This document shows, piece by piece, positions 43,542 through 53,130 of a stretch of DNA of 64,000 bases. Source of the stretch: Streptomyces roseolilacinus (lineage in GTDB: Bacteria > Actinomycetota > Actinomycetes > Streptomycetales > Streptomycetaceae); NCBI RefSeq assembly GCF_014649335.1, contig NZ_BMSV01000005.1:1-64000 (forward strand). Reading direction: 5' to 3'. Within the stretch, counting starts at the first letter, position 1. Each line of letters begins with the position of its first letter. The notes below the pieces were generated by a model. It worked only from the letters and a program-made list of their open reading frames with translations. It ran no database searches and was not told where the DNA came from. Both the position numbers and the translations under genes were made by a program.

Positions 43542-44548
43542 TGAGCGTCTGGCTGCCGTCCGCGCCCTGCACCCCCGAGCGGTGCGCCACCCCCGCGCGC
43601 CCGGCGGCCGGGCCCCTGCGCGCGGCCCTGCGCCTCGCCGCCGGGCTCGCCGCCGTCCTCGCCGGGGTGGTCCTCGCCCCGCTCACCGCGCCGCTCGCCC
43701 CGGCCGCCCGCCACCGGCTGACCCGCCTGTGGTGCCGCACCGCCGTCCGCGCCTTCGGCGTCCGGGTGCGCGTCACCGGCACCCCGCCGCCGCCCGGACC
43801 GCTCCTCGTCGTCGCCAACCACGTCTCCTGGCTCGACGTGCCCCTCGTCGCGGCCGTCCTGCCCGGACGGATGGTCGCCAAGAAGGAGGTGCGCCACTGG
43901 CCGCTGCTCGGCCCGCTCGCCGCCCTCGGCGGCACCCTCTTCCTCGACCGGGACCGCCTGCGCGCCCTGCCGGGCGCGGTCCGCTCCCTCGCCCGCACCC
44001 TCGCCGCCGGGCACCGCGTCGTCGTCTTCCCCGAGGGCTCCACGTGGTGCGGCCGGACCCACGGCAGGTTCCGCCCGGCCGCCTTCCAGGCCGCCCTCGA
44101 CGCGGGCGCCCCCGTCCAGCCCGTACGGATCGCCTACCGGCCCCAGGGCCCCGCCGCGTTCGTCGGCGACGACCCGCTGGTCGCGTCACTGTGGCGGATC
44201 GCGACGGCCGGGCGGATCACCGCCGAGATCCGGCTCCTCGCCCCGATCCCGTACGGCACCCACCCCGACCGCCGTGCCCTGGCCCGCGCCGCCCGGGCGG
44301 CGGTCGCCGGCCCGGCGGTCACGGCCGCCCGGACCACCGCGACCACCGCCCCGCCGCGCCAGGTGACCGCCCCGTCGCGCCGGACCGCCGTCTTACCGCG
44401 CCAGGCAACCGCCCCGTCGCGCCGGACCGCCGTCCCGCCGCGTCAGACCGCCGCCGCCAGGGACAGCGCGAACCGCCCCTCCTCGTCCGTCCACCACCGC
44501 GACAGCTCCAGCCCGGCGGCCGCGAGCTCCGCCGCGACGCCCTCCTGA
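43541..44548 (+). CDS. olsA: PlsC-type 1-acyltransferase, probable OlsA
   Basis: 335 aa. The acyltransferase motifs are clear: [11 protein letters not shown] (block I, NHxxxxD), GTLFLDRDR, and [15 protein letters not shown] (block III). A membrane-associated N-terminus is present. It should O-acylate lyso-ornithine lipid (or lysophosphatidate, an alternative). The C-terminal 70 residues are a repetitive tail ([14 protein letters not shown] repeated) that overlaps the antisense 3' end of egtD by 106 bases. PlsC proteins normally end soon after the PIPYG element, so the extension may be recent or read-through of a lost stop codon. Confidence 0.82.
   Translation: MSVWLPSAPCTPERCATPARPAAGPLRAALRLAAGLAAVLAGVVLAPLTAPLAPAARHRLTRLWCRTAVRAFGVRVRVTGTPPPPGPLLVVANHVSWLDVPLVAAVLPGRMVAKKEVRHWPLLGPLAALGGTLFLDRDRLRALPGAVRSLARTLAAGHRVVVFPEGSTWCGRTHGRFRPAAFQAALDAGAPVQPVRIAYRPQGPAAFVGDDPLVASLWRIATAGRITAEIRLLAPIPYGTHPDRRALARAARAAVAGPAVTAARTTATTAPPRQVTAPSRRTAVLPRQATAPSRRTAVPPRQTAAARDSANRPSSSVHHRDSSSPAAASSAATPS
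44340..44450. repeat. Tandem repeat in the olsA tail / egtD 3' region
   Basis: CCGCGCCAG-x-x-ACCGCCCCGTCGCGCCGGACCGCCGTC is present twice, with a partial third copy (period about 48 bases), encoding [12 protein letters not shown] units in olsA. It crosses the olsA/egtD overlap. Confidence 0.55.
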
Positions 44549-45408
44549 CGGAACTTCGCCGACACCTCCGTCCGCATCTCCTCACCCGCGGCGAACGGCA
44601 CCACCAGGTCCAGCTCCGGGATCTTCACGGTCAGCGCGCGCCGCGCCCGCAGCCGCATCTCGATCCACTCGTTGTCCCGGTCCCACACGGCGACGTGGTC
44701 GAAGTCGTCCGGATCGACGTCCGCGCCCAGCTCCCGCGCCAGCACCGACAGCACGTTCTTGTTGAACTCCGCCGTCACCCCCGCCGCGTCGTCGTACGCC
44801 GCCACCAGCGTCGCCTCGTCCTTCACCAGGTCGGTGCCGAGCAGCAGCGCGTCCCCCGGCTCCAGCAGGGACCGCACCGACCGCAGGAACACCGCCCGCT
44901 GGCGCGGCAGCAGATTGCCCAGCGTGCCGCCGAGGAACGCCACGAGCCTCGGCCCCGGCGCGCCCGGCAGGGCCAGGCCCCGCGTGAAGTCGGCGACCAG
45001 CGCGTGCACCCGCAGCTCGGGCAGCTCCTCGGTCAGCGCCCCGGCCGCGCCGGTCAGCGCCGACTCGCTGACGTCGACCGGCACGTAGTCCACCAGCCCG
45101 GGCCGCAGCGCCCGCAGCAGGTGCCGCGTCTTCTCCGACGAGCCCGACCCCAGCTCCACCAGGGTGCGGGCGCCGGTCGCCGCGGCTATCTCCGCCGCCC
45201 GCGCGACGAGGATCTCCCGCTCGGCGCGGGTCGGGTAGTACTCGGGCAGCCGGGTGATCTCCTCGAACAGTTCGCTGCCCCGCGCGTCGTAGAACCACTT
45301 CGGCGGCAGCTCCTTCGGCGTGCGGGTCAGGCCGTTGAGCACGTCGGCGCGGAGATCGGCGCCGGTGGTGCCCTCGGGCAGGGTGCGGGTCAGCAGGAAC
45401 GGGCTCAC
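44443..45408 (-). CDS. egtD: EgtD, histidine N-alpha-methyltransferase (ergothioneine)
   Basis: 321 aa, GTG start. The EgtD signature is seen in [33 protein letters not shown] (about 35-67), [16 protein letters not shown] (about 83-98, SAM motif I), FLGGTLGNL and [18 protein letters not shown]. It trimethylates His to hercynine, the first step of ergothioneine. It is the last gene of the egt operon, coupled to egtC by a 4-base overlap. Its 3' end overlaps the antisense olsA tail. Confidence 0.95.
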   Translation of the reverse strand: MSPFLLTRTLPEGTTGADLRADVLNGLTRTPKELPPKWFYDARGSELFEEITRLPEYYPTRAEREILVARAAEIAAATGARTLVELGSGSSEKTRHLLRALRPGLVDYVPVDVSESALTGAAGALTEELPELRVHALVADFTRGLALPGAPGPRLVAFLGGTLGNLLPRQRAVFLRSVRSLLEPGDALLLGTDLVKDEATLVAAYDDAAGVTAEFNKNVLSVLARELGADVDPDDFDHVAVWDRDNEWIEMRLRARRALTVKIPELDLVVPFAAGEEMRTEVSAKFRQEGVAAELAAAGLELSRWWTDEEGRFALSLAAAV

Positions 45409-46223
45409 GCGGGGGACTCCTCGAGCGGTTCGGCGGCAGCACGCCGGGCGTGCGGATCAGCGGAGGGAGAGGGAGGCGCGTCCAGGGGGCGGGCCGTGAC
45501 GCCGTCCGCCGTGGCGGTCAGCAGCGTCCGGTCCGGCGCCTCGCGCCAGCCGGGGCCGTCGTCGTACGGCTCCGAGGCGACGACCGCGCGGCGGCCGGGC
45601 CCGGCCAGGTACCACAGCGTGTCGCCCCACGCGGTCGCGGTGACCGCCCGGCCGTCCGTCAGCAGCAGGTTCAATCGCGACCCGGGCGCCGCCGCGGCCA
45701 CGTCGCGGACCACCCCGGCCAGCGCGTCGGCCGGCGCCTCGCCGCGCCGCAGCCGGTGCAGCACCAGCGCCCACACGAGCGCCGAGTCGTTGCGGGCCTC
45801 CAGGGCGAGCAGTTCGGCGGGCGGCAGCCCGGCCGCGAGCGCGGCGACCGTGCCGGGCCAGCCGGCCACCGCCCCGTTGTGGCTGAACAGCCACGGCCCG
45901 GACGCGAACGGCGCGGCGGCCGCTTCCCCGTCCGCGCCGGGCAGGGTCGCGTCCCGCACGGCGGCCAGCACCGCGTGCGAGCGCACCACGCGGGCCAGGT
46001 CCGCGAACGACGGGTCCGCCCACACGGGCCCCGCCCGCCGGTAGCGCGCCGGCACCGGGTCGTCCGGGGCGTACCAGCCGACGCCGAAACCGTCCGCGTT
46101 GACCGTCCCGTGCCGCTGGCGGCGCGGTGCCCACGACTGCCGGTGGAGCCCGTGCGGCGGTGCCACCAGCAGCTCCCCGAGCGGCCCCGGCTCGTCACCG
46201 ACCCAGGCGATGTGACGGCACAT
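45405..46223 (-). CDS. egtC: EgtC, class II glutamine amidotransferase (ergothioneine)
   Basis: 272 aa. The mature N-terminal catalytic Cys follows Met1 ([10 protein letters not shown]), with the Ntn-hydrolase elements [14 protein letters not shown] (about 38-51), [15 protein letters not shown] and [10 protein letters not shown] (about 113-122). EgtC removes the gamma-glutamyl group from the sulfoxide intermediate. It begins 7 bases after egtB. Its C-terminal tail is Pro/Ala/Asp-rich. Confidence 0.94.
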   Translation of the reverse strand: MCRHIAWVGDEPGPLGELLVAPPHGLHRQSWAPRRQRHGTVNADGFGVGWYAPDDPVPARYRRAGPVWADPSFADLARVVRSHAVLAAVRDATLPGADGEAAAAPFASGPWLFSHNGAVAGWPGTVAALAAGLPPAELLALEARNDSALVWALVLHRLRRGEAPADALAGVVRDVAAAAPGSRLNLLLTDGRAVTATAWGDTLWYLAGPGRRAVVASEPYDDGPGWREAPDRTLLTATADGVTARPLDAPPSPSADPHARRAAAEPLEESPA

Positions 46224-46230
46224 CAGCGCC

Positions 46231-47553
46231 TCACCCCGCGTCCCGCGCCGTGCGGAACCCGGCGAAGATCTGCCGCCGCACCGGGAGGTCCCAGTTCCGG
46301 AACGTCCCCCGGCACGCCACCGGCGCGACCGCGAACGAACCGCCCCGCAGCACCTTGTGCTCGGGCCCGAAGAACACCTCCGAGTACTCCCGGTACGGGA
46401 ACGCCACGAACCCCGGGTACGGCAGGAAGTCGCTGGCCGTCCACTCCCACACGTCGCCGATCAGCTGCCGCACCCCCAGCGGGGACGCCCCGGCGGGGTA
46501 GGCGCCGGCCGGCGCGGGGCGCAGGTGCCGCTGCCCCAGGTTGGCGTGGTCCGGGGACGGCTCGGCGTCGCCCCACGGGTAGCGCCGCGACCGGCCGGAC
46601 ACCGGGTCGTACCGGGCGGCCTTCTCCCACTCGGCCTCCGTCGGCAGCCGCCGGCCCGCCCAGCGCGCGTAGGCGTCGGCTTCGTACCAGCTGACGTGCA
46701 GCACCGGCTCGTCGTCCGGTACGGGCTCCACGGTGCCGAAGCGCCGCCGCAGCCACTGCCCGCCCTCGCGCCGCCAGAACAGCGGCGCACCGATGCCGTG
46801 CCGCCGGATCTGCTCCCAGCCCTCGGGCGCCCACCAGCGGGGGTCGCGGTAGCCGCCCTCGTCGACGAAGCGCCGGTACGCGCCGCACGTCACCGGCACC
46901 GTGTCGATGTGGAAGCCGGGCACGTGCCGCACGTGCCCGGGGCGTTCGTTGTCCAGCGCCCACGGCTCCTCGTCGTGCGAGGTGCCCATCGTGAACGCCC
47001 CGCCCGGGACCCACACCTCGGCGGGGAGCCCGGCCGGGTCGTCGGCGGGGCGCGGCGGCTCCGGCGCGGTCAGCGCGACGGGTCCGCGGCGCAGCTGATG
47101 GGTAATCAGCATGGTCTCGTCGTGCTGCTGTTCGTGCTGGGCGACCATCCCGAACGCGAACGCGGCGTCGACCAGCGGGTCGCCCTCCAGCCGGGACTCG
47201 TCGAGGACGCCGAGGACCCGGTCGCGCACCTCGGCGGCGTACGCCCGCGCCTCGCGCGGCGACAGCAGCGGCAGGGACGGGCGGGTGGCGCGGGGGTGGC
47301 GGAACGCGTCGTACAGCGGGTCGATCTCGGGCCGCAACGCGGCGCGGCCGCCCACGGCGCGCAGCAGCCACTGCTCCTCCTGGTTGGGGATGTGCGCCAG
47401 GTCCCAGACCAGCGGCGACATCAACGGCGAGTGCTGGGCCGCCAGTTCGCCGTCGTCGACGCAGTCGGTGAGCAGGGTGGTGCGCGCCCGTGCCGCCGCC
47501 AGCGCGTCGTACGCCCGTCGCCGGAGCGTCTCGGGGGAGGCGGTAACGGTCAT
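46231..47553 (-). CDS. egtB: EgtB, iron-dependent sulfoxide synthase (ergothioneine)
   Basis: 440 aa. An N-terminal DinB-like domain carries the iron-binding His residues in WDLAHIPNQEEQWLL (about 50-64) and AQHEQQHDETML (about 138-149). A C-terminal formylglycine-generating-like domain has GGAFTMGTS, RLPTEAEWEKAARYD and GDVWEWTASDFLPYPGF. It joins hercynine and gamma-glutamylcysteine with oxygen. The ATG at 47553 overlaps the egtA stop by four bases. Confidence 0.95.
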   Translation of the reverse strand: MTVTASPETLRRRAYDALAAARARTTLLTDCVDDGELAAQHSPLMSPLVWDLAHIPNQEEQWLLRAVGGRAALRPEIDPLYDAFRHPRATRPSLPLLSPREARAYAAEVRDRVLGVLDESRLEGDPLVDAAFAFGMVAQHEQQHDETMLITHQLRRGPVALTAPEPPRPADDPAGLPAEVWVPGGAFTMGTSHDEEPWALDNERPGHVRHVPGFHIDTVPVTCGAYRRFVDEGGYRDPRWWAPEGWEQIRRHGIGAPLFWRREGGQWLRRRFGTVEPVPDDEPVLHVSWYEADAYARWAGRRLPTEAEWEKAARYDPVSGRSRRYPWGDAEPSPDHANLGQRHLRPAPAGAYPAGASPLGVRQLIGDVWEWTASDFLPYPGFVAFPYREYSEVFFGPEHKVLRGGSFAVAPVACRGTFRNWDLPVRRQIFAGFRTARDAG

Positions 47554-48935
47554 GTGCGGGGGTCCTTCCCGGAGTCGGGGCCGGAACCGGAAGCGGTCGT
47601 GGCGGTGGGGGCGGGACGGCCGGAACGCGGGGGAGACGACGTCGGGGCGGGGGCCGGTGCCGCAGAGGGGCGGGGGCGGGGGGTGGCGCGCTGCTCGTCG
47701 GCGGGGCAGCGGCGCCGCAGCACGAACCGCTCCTGGAAGGCGGCCACCGCGTCCCGCACGGAGGTGGGCGCGCCCGAGCGGTCCAGCGCCCCGAGGGCGA
47801 GCCGGAAGCACTCCACGGCGGCCCGGTGCAGCGCGGGCGCGTCCGGCCCGTCCCGGACCGCCGCCCGCCAGTGCGCGTCCCTCGGAGGGGGCAGCGGCCC
47901 GGCGGTCTCCGTCAGCGGCAGCAGCCTGCGGTACGCGGCGTCGGCCGCCTCCGGGTCGTCGAACAGCGCCGTCGTCACCGCCAGGGGGACGACCCAGCCG
48001 TCGTCGCCGGACTGCGCGTCCAGCATGCGCAGCTCCAGATGGCTGCCCCGCGGCCGTACGGGCGGGAACAGCGTCGTCAGGTGGTAGTCGAGGTCGGCGC
48101 GGGTCGGCTCCCGCGGCACCCGGGAGCGCAGCCACTCGCGGAACGTCAACCCCTCCGGTACCACCCAGGGCCCGTCGGCCGTGCGGACGCACATCACCGG
48201 CGTGTCCAGCACGTGCCGCGCCCACGCGGCGCGCGGCTCCCGGCCGAGGGGCGGCGCCAGGCCCCGTAACGGGTCGATGTCCGCCCACAGCGCCTGCCGC
48301 GCGGACCGCATCCCGGTGGGACGGCCGTGCAGGGAGGGCGAGTTGGCGAACGTGGCGACGAGCACCGGACCCAGCAGGTGGGCCAGCCGCCAGCGCCGCT
48401 CGTACCCGAGGGGGCCCGGCTCCTCGTACCCGGAGTCCACGCACACCTGCACGGACGCCGAGTCGCGCATCATGGACCGCCCGGCGGATCCCCAGCGGTC
48501 GAGGTAGGCCTCCATCGCGTCGTAGCGCGGCTCGCGCAGCAGCCGGTCCCTCGTGGGGAGCCAGGGGTCGGTGCCGGAGCCGGTGAGGGCGAGCCCGAGG
48601 CGGGCGAGCGCGGCGCGTACGGCGGAGAGGTCGGCCGAGACGGTGGCGACGCACTCGGCGAGCGAGGCGGCGGGCGGCGAGCTGAGCTCCAGCTGTCCGC
48701 CGGGTTCGAGGGTGAGCGACGACCCCGGGCCCAGGGCGCGCAGGGCGGTGAAGGCGCCGCGCAGGCGGTCGGGGGAGACGGGCAGGTACGGATGGTGCAG
48801 GTCGTGGACGAACCACTCCAGTTCGACCCCGACCGCGCGGGGCGGGCCCGTCTTGAAGCAGATGCACCGAAGCAGGTCCTCGGCCTCGTCCTCGGACAGC
48901 GGCGGACCGCCGTCGGGGAAGGCGTTCGAAGGCAT
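47550..48935 (-). CDS. egtA: EgtA, glutamate-cysteine ligase (ergothioneine)
   Basis: 461 aa. LCICFKTGPPRAVGVELEWFVHD (about 22-44) opens the ligase domain, with LTLEPGGQLELSSPP (about 74-88) and RDSASVQVCVD. It makes gamma-glutamylcysteine for EgtB. The last 50 or so residues are a Pro/Ala/Ser tail not needed for the fold. ATG 48935; first gene of the egtABCD operon. The whole operon has ATGA-type overlaps, showing one transcript. Confidence 0.93.
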   Translation of the reverse strand: MPSNAFPDGGPPLSEDEAEDLLRCICFKTGPPRAVGVELEWFVHDLHHPYLPVSPDRLRGAFTALRALGPGSSLTLEPGGQLELSSPPAASLAECVATVSADLSAVRAALARLGLALTGSGTDPWLPTRDRLLREPRYDAMEAYLDRWGSAGRSMMRDSASVQVCVDSGYEEPGPLGYERRWRLAHLLGPVLVATFANSPSLHGRPTGMRSARQALWADIDPLRGLAPPLGREPRAAWARHVLDTPVMCVRTADGPWVVPEGLTFREWLRSRVPREPTRADLDYHLTTLFPPVRPRGSHLELRMLDAQSGDDGWVVPLAVTTALFDDPEAADAAYRRLLPLTETAGPLPPPRDAHWRAAVRDGPDAPALHRAAVECFRLALGALDRSGAPTSVRDAVAAFQERFVLRRRCPADEQRATPRPRPSAAPAPAPTSSPPRSGRPAPTATTASGSGPDSGKDPRT

Positions 48936-49007
48936 GGGGCGGCTCCTCGTGTCGCGGGGCGTACCGTCCCACCTAAGCCACCGTGGCGGACCCGCACAAG
49001 AGCGCCT

Positions 49008-49031
49008 GGGTGAACGGCCCGTGCCGGGTAA
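49008..49031 (+). promoter_or_regulatory. Possible stress-sigma (SigB-like) promoter
   Basis: GGGT-N14-GGGTAA at 49008-49031 approximates the Streptomyces SigB/SigF-type form GNNT-N14-16-GGGTAC/T, 43 bases before the PARG-like gene. The final base differs from consensus. Confidence 0.25.
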
Positions 49032-49073
49032 ATCCGTTGCGGTCCGTCCGTATGACCGCGAAGGATGCGGGGT

Positions 49074-49898
49074 ATGAGCGCACGTCTACGCGGTATCGCA
49101 CGGGAGACGGAGGAGATCGTCGCGGCGGGCTGGTACCGGACCCCCGGCGGAGAGGTCCGCATCGCCGAGCTGGTCGCCCGGGCCGTCGAGGGCACCGCCC
49201 TGCACGGTCCCGATCCGGTCCCCGCCACCCCGGACACCGGGCGGGCCACCCGTGTCGAGGTCACCGGGGAGTCCAGCACCGAGGCGGCGCGCCGGCTCAC
49301 CGCCGCCGCCCCCGGCGACCCCGTCGCCGTCCTCAACTTCGCCTCCGCCCGCAATCCCGGCGGCGGCTACCTCAACGGTGCCCAGGCCCAGGAGGAGGCC
49401 CTGTGCCGCGCCTCCGCGCTCTACGCCACGCTGCTGCGCGCCCCCGGGTACTACGACCACCACCGCGCCGACCGCGACCCGTTCTACACGGACCGGGTCA
49501 TCCACTCGCCGGACGTGCCGGTCTTCCGCGACGACCGCGGCCGGCTCCTCGACCGCCCCTACACGGTGGGCTTCCTGACCTCGCCGGCGCCCAACGCGGG
49601 CGTCATCCGCGCCCGTACGCCCGAACGGGCCGCCCGCATACCGGGCGCCCTGGCGTCGCGCGCCGAGCGCGTCCTGGAGACCGCCGTCGCCCACGGCTAC
49701 CGGCGCCTCGTGCTGGGCGCCTGGGGCTGCGGCGTCTTCCGCAACGACCCGGCCGACGTGGCGGGCGCCTTCCGGGCGCTGCTCACCGGGGAGGGCCGGT
49801 TCGCGGGCCACTTCGACGAGGTCGTGTTCGCGGTGCTGGACCGGACCCGCGAGGAGCGGACGCTGACGGCGTTCCGCACGGTGTTCGCGGCGGCGTAG
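49074..49898 (+). CDS. TIGR02452-family protein, bacterial-type poly(ADP-ribose) glycohydrolase
   Basis: 274 aa. The PARG signature is seen in NFASARNPGGGYLNGAQAQEEALCR (about 84-108), namely GGG-x6-QEE with the catalytic Glu pair, and LGAWGCGVFRNDP at about 218-230 is the macrodomain loop. It probably removes ADP-ribose from proteins or nucleic acids. The ATG at 49074 follows AAGGATGCGGGG. It is divergent from the egt operon and not functionally tied to it. Confidence 0.88.
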   Translation: MSARLRGIARETEEIVAAGWYRTPGGEVRIAELVARAVEGTALHGPDPVPATPDTGRATRVEVTGESSTEAARRLTAAAPGDPVAVLNFASARNPGGGYLNGAQAQEEALCRASALYATLLRAPGYYDHHRADRDPFYTDRVIHSPDVPVFRDDRGRLLDRPYTVGFLTSPAPNAGVIRARTPERAARIPGALASRAERVLETAVAHGYRRLVLGAWGCGVFRNDPADVAGAFRALLTGEGRFAGHFDEVVFAVLDRTREERTLTAFRTVFAAA

Positions 49899-50137
49899 GG
49901 GGCGCGGCCACGCCCCGGCCGGTCTCGTCGGCGGCCTCGGCGGCCACGCCCGGACCGGACCGGCACGACGGGACCCGACCGCCGGGACGGGACCGGACCA
50001 CCCGGGCCGGGCCGCCCGGACGGCGGGGGAGCGCGCCGTCACGGCGCCCGCCGCGGGCCCTCCCGCCCGACGGCGCGCGCACCCTTCCGACACGTCCCTG
50101 CGTGCGCGGGGCGCCGTACCTCCTTAGCGTCACGACC

Positions 50138-50425
50138 ATGGACACACATCGGCAGCACCCCCAGCCCCCGCGGCGCCTGGAGATCCTGATCGTGCCCGAG
50201 CACGCGGAGGGGCACGACGCCGCGCACCTCGCGGAGGTGGCGATCCGCTCGGCCGTGGTGGACGCCACCGGCGAGACGGGCGCCTCCGGCTACCCCCGGT
50301 ACGCCGGTGGCGGCATGGTCGCGGACATCGACCCGGAGACCTCCACCGTGGAGGCGCTCCTGGTGGACGGGTCGGAGCTGGACTACGGCCTGTCGGCGCG
50401 GGTCGCGCGGCCGCGCGGGGACTGA
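50138..50425 (+). CDS. Small conserved hypothetical protein
   Basis: 95 aa beginning MDTHRQHPQPPRRLEILIVPEHAEGHD, with a regular alternating pattern (VDATGETGASGYPRYAGGGMV, STVEALLVDGSELDYGL) that suggests a folded small protein. No family is recognised and no clear RBS is seen. It lies between the PARG-like gene and the thiolase gene on the same strand. Confidence 0.55.
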   Translation: MDTHRQHPQPPRRLEILIVPEHAEGHDAAHLAEVAIRSAVVDATGETGASGYPRYAGGGMVADIDPETSTVEALLVDGSELDYGLSARVARPRGD

Positions 50426-50560
50426 GGCCGGCGCCGGGCGGCCGTTGACACCGACCGCCCCGGGGCCGGAGACTCGCCCCGTCGGTAGTGAACATCCGTT
50501 CACCGTACGTACGCGCGCGTGCGGGCCCGCATGCGCGCACCAGGCCGTGGGAGAGCCCCG

Positions 50561-51745
50561 ATGAGCATCCGCGACGTCTACATCGTCGACGCCGTCCGCA
50601 CGCCGATCGGCAAGTTCGGCGGCGCCCTCTCCTCGGTGCGCCCCGACGATCTCGCGGCGCACGTCGTACGGGCGCTGGTCGACCGTACGCCCGACCTCGA
50701 CCCGGCGCGCATCGACGACGTCTACTTCGGCGACGCCAACGGCGCCGGCGAGGACAACCGCGACGTGGCCCGCATGGCGGTCCTGCTGGCCGGACTGCCC
50801 GTCACGGTCCCCGGCGTGACCGTCAACCGCCTGTGCGGCTCCGGCCTCGAAGCGGTCGTGCAGGCCGCCCGCGCCATCGCCCTGGGCGACGCGTCGGTCG
50901 TCCTGGCGGGCGGTGTCGAGTCGATGTCGCGCGCCCCCTGGGTGCTGCCGAAGCCCGAGCGGGCCTTCCCCGCCGGACACCAGCAGATGTACTCGACGAC
51001 GCTCGGCTGGCGCATGGTCAACCCGAGGATGCCGGCCGAGTGGACCGTGTCGCTGGGCGAGGGCGCCGAGCAGATCGCCGACAAGCACGCCATCAGCCGC
51101 GAGCAGCAGGACGCCTTCGCGCTCGACAGCCACCGCAAGGCCGCCCGGGCCTGGGCGGACGGACTCTTCGACGGCGAGATCGCCCCGTACGAGGGCGTGG
51201 AGCTCGCCCGCGACGAGTCCGTCCGCGACACGACGTCCATGGAGGCCCTGGCCAAGCTGAAGCCGTCGTTCCGCACGGACGGCACGGTGACCGCGGGCAA
51301 CGCCTCGCCGCTCAACGACGGCGCGGCGGCCCTCCTCCTCGTCGACGAGGCGGGTCTGCGCGCCTGCGGCCGCGAGCCGCTCGCCCGGATCCGCACGTCG
51401 GCCGTGACGGGCATCGAGCCGCAGCTGTTCGGGCTCGGCCCGGTGGAGGCGGTCCAGCGGGCCCTGAGCCGGTCCGACCGCACCTTCGCCGACCTGGCCG
51501 TCATGGAACTGAACGAGGCGTTCGCGGCGCAGGCGCTCGGCTGCCTGGCGGAGTGGCCGGACCTGGACCCGGCGATCGTCAACCCGCGCGGCGGCGCCAT
51601 CGCGATCGGCCACCCGCTCGGCGCGTCCGGCGCCCGCCTCGCGGGCTCGGTCGCCCACCAGCTGGCGGCTGCGGGTTCGGGCACGGGCGTGGCGGCGCTG
51701 TGCATCGGGGTGGGCCAGGGCATCGCGGTGGTCCTGGAGCGGTGA
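50561..51745 (+). CDS. Acetyl-CoA C-acyltransferase (thiolase, PcaF/PaaJ-like)
   Basis: 394 aa. The catalytic Cys is in NRLCGSGLEAV (about 88-98), the active-site His in GHPLGASGARLAG (about 347-359), and the second Cys in CIGVGQGIAVVLE near the end. ELNEAFAAQALGCL is the NEAF element. Thiolases cleave or form 3-oxoacyl-CoA. The sequence class (DANGAGEDNRDVARMA) is close to beta-ketoadipyl-CoA thiolases, but no aromatic catabolism genes are nearby. The ATG at 50561 has GGGAG upstream. Confidence 0.92.
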   Translation: MSIRDVYIVDAVRTPIGKFGGALSSVRPDDLAAHVVRALVDRTPDLDPARIDDVYFGDANGAGEDNRDVARMAVLLAGLPVTVPGVTVNRLCGSGLEAVVQAARAIALGDASVVLAGGVESMSRAPWVLPKPERAFPAGHQQMYSTTLGWRMVNPRMPAEWTVSLGEGAEQIADKHAISREQQDAFALDSHRKAARAWADGLFDGEIAPYEGVELARDESVRDTTSMEALAKLKPSFRTDGTVTAGNASPLNDGAAALLLVDEAGLRACGREPLARIRTSAVTGIEPQLFGLGPVEAVQRALSRSDRTFADLAVMELNEAFAAQALGCLAEWPDLDPAIVNPRGGAIAIGHPLGASGARLAGSVAHQLAAAGSGTGVAALCIGVGQGIAVVLER

Positions 51746-51750
51746 GCGCC

Positions 51751-51789
51751 GCGGGGCCCCGCCCCGCGACGCCGGGGGCGGGGCCCCGC
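51751..51789. terminator. Bidirectional terminator hairpin
   Basis: Perfect 15-bp arms GCGGGGCCCCGCCCC (51751-51765) and its complement (51775-51789) with a 9-base loop, between the convergent thiolase and thioredoxin genes. Confidence 0.7.
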
Positions 51790-51811
51790 CGCACCCGCCC
51801 CCCGCGGAGCG

Positions 51812-52201
51812 TCAGCGGTCGGCGCCCGAGGCGCGGCCGTCCGCCGCGGCCTCGTCGATCGACTTCCGCACGGCGTCCATGTCCAGTCCGCGGGCCTGCC
51901 CGATGACGTCCTCCAGGACGGGTTCGGGCAGCGCGCCGGGCTGGGCGAACACGGCGACGTTCTCCCGGACGATCATGAGGGTCGGGATCGACTGGATCTC
52001 GAAGGCGGCGGCGAGCTCCTGCTGCGCCTCCGTGTCGACCTTGGCGAACACCAGGTCGGGATGGCGCTCCGACGCCTTCTCGAAGACGGGAGCGAACCGG
52101 AGGCACGGGCCGCACCACGACGCCCAGAAGTCGATCAGGACGAAGTCGTTGTCCGACACGACCTGGTCGAAGTTCTCCTTGGTCAGTTCGATCGTGCTCA
52201 T
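51812..52201 (-). CDS. trxA: Thioredoxin
   Basis: 129 aa. The active site WASWCGPC (27-34) and the cis-Pro segment IQSIPTLMIV (about 69-78) are intact. The C-terminus has an extra 20-residue Asp/Ala-rich helix beyond the standard fold. It acts as a cytoplasmic protein disulfide reductase. The ATG at 52201 follows GAGAGGCGGAC. A single-gene unit; a GNAT gene lies upstream. Confidence 0.95.
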   Translation of the reverse strand: MSTIELTKENFDQVVSDNDFVLIDFWASWCGPCLRFAPVFEKASERHPDLVFAKVDTEAQQELAAAFEIQSIPTLMIVRENVAVFAQPGALPEPVLEDVIGQARGLDMDAVRKSIDEAAADGRASGADR

Positions 52202-52259
52202 GCCGTCCGCCTCTCAGGGGGTCCGTCGGTGCCCCGCACAACGGTGCCCGGGGCCGTCG

Positions 52260-52931
52260 CTATTCCCCTGCCCCTCCGGAGCGGTGCCACGCGGCCGGCC
52301 CCTGCGGCGCGCCGTCCCGCCCGTCCGCCAGGCTTCCTCGAAGCCGCGCGGAGAGCCGCTCCTTCGCCGGCGGCCACTCGTCGGCGAGGAGCGAGAAGTA
52401 GACGCTGTCCCGCCACGTGCCGTCCGGCCGCCGCCGGTGCCGGCGCAGCACCCCCTCGCGCCGCGCGCCGAGCCGGGCGATCGCCGCCTGCGAGCGGTGG
52501 TTGAGGTGGTCGGTCTTCCACTGCACGCGGCCCATGCCGAGTTCCTCGAAGGCGTGGGTCAGGAGCAGCAGCTTGGACTCGGTGTTGACGGCGGTGCGCC
52601 AGTAGGCGCGTCCGTACCAGGTCCAGCCGATCTCCAGGCGCTCGTCGTCCACGGCGACGTCCATGTAGCAGGTCCACCCGACGGCCCGGTCCTCCGCGCG
52701 GTGCACGACGGCGAACGGCACCAGCTCCCCGCGCTCGGCCCCCGCCCGTACCTCCCGGAGCTTGACGGCCAGCTCCTCCTCGGTGCGCGGCGCGGGCCCG
52801 CCCTGCCACCGCCACACCTCCTCGTCCCGCCCGCCGGCGGCGAACAGGTCCGGAAGGTGCCGCGGGTCCAAGGGCTCCAGACGCACATGGCGGCCGGTGA
52901 GGGTGGTGGGCGAGGGTCTCGTGGCGGTCAT
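52260..52931 (-). CDS. GNAT-family acetyltransferase (RimJ/RimL-like)
   Basis: 223 aa. LTGRHVRLEPLDPRHLPDLFAAG opens a RimJ/RimL-type GNAT domain, with EIGWTWYGRAYWRTAVNTESKLLLLTHAFEELGMGRVQWKTDHLNHRSQAAIARLGARREGVLRRH (about 99-163) as the CoA-binding and closing part. Members of this set acetylate Ser/Thr/amine groups or drugs. The substrate is unknown. The ATG at 52931 follows GGTGCGTCC. Confidence 0.87.
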   Translation of the reverse strand: MTATRPSPTTLTGRHVRLEPLDPRHLPDLFAAGGRDEEVWRWQGGPAPRTEEELAVKLREVRAGAERGELVPFAVVHRAEDRAVGWTCYMDVAVDDERLEIGWTWYGRAYWRTAVNTESKLLLLTHAFEELGMGRVQWKTDHLNHRSQAAIARLGARREGVLRRHRRRPDGTWRDSVYFSLLADEWPPAKERLSARLRGSLADGRDGAPQGPAAWHRSGGAGE

Positions 52932-53130
52932 GGACGCACCCTAGTCGGTCATTGCACTAGCTTCAACCGGTGAATGTACTAGTGCAAAAGAGGGGGGCGA
53001 GGTCGGGCGACGCGCTCGTGCCCCCTTCCCGGCGCCGGGCCGGTGGCTCGGGGGCGTGCCGGTCCGGCCGCGCGCCGGAAGCCGGCGGTCCCGCCGTTTC
53101 CCCCGCCCGCGACGGGCTACTCGCCATGGC

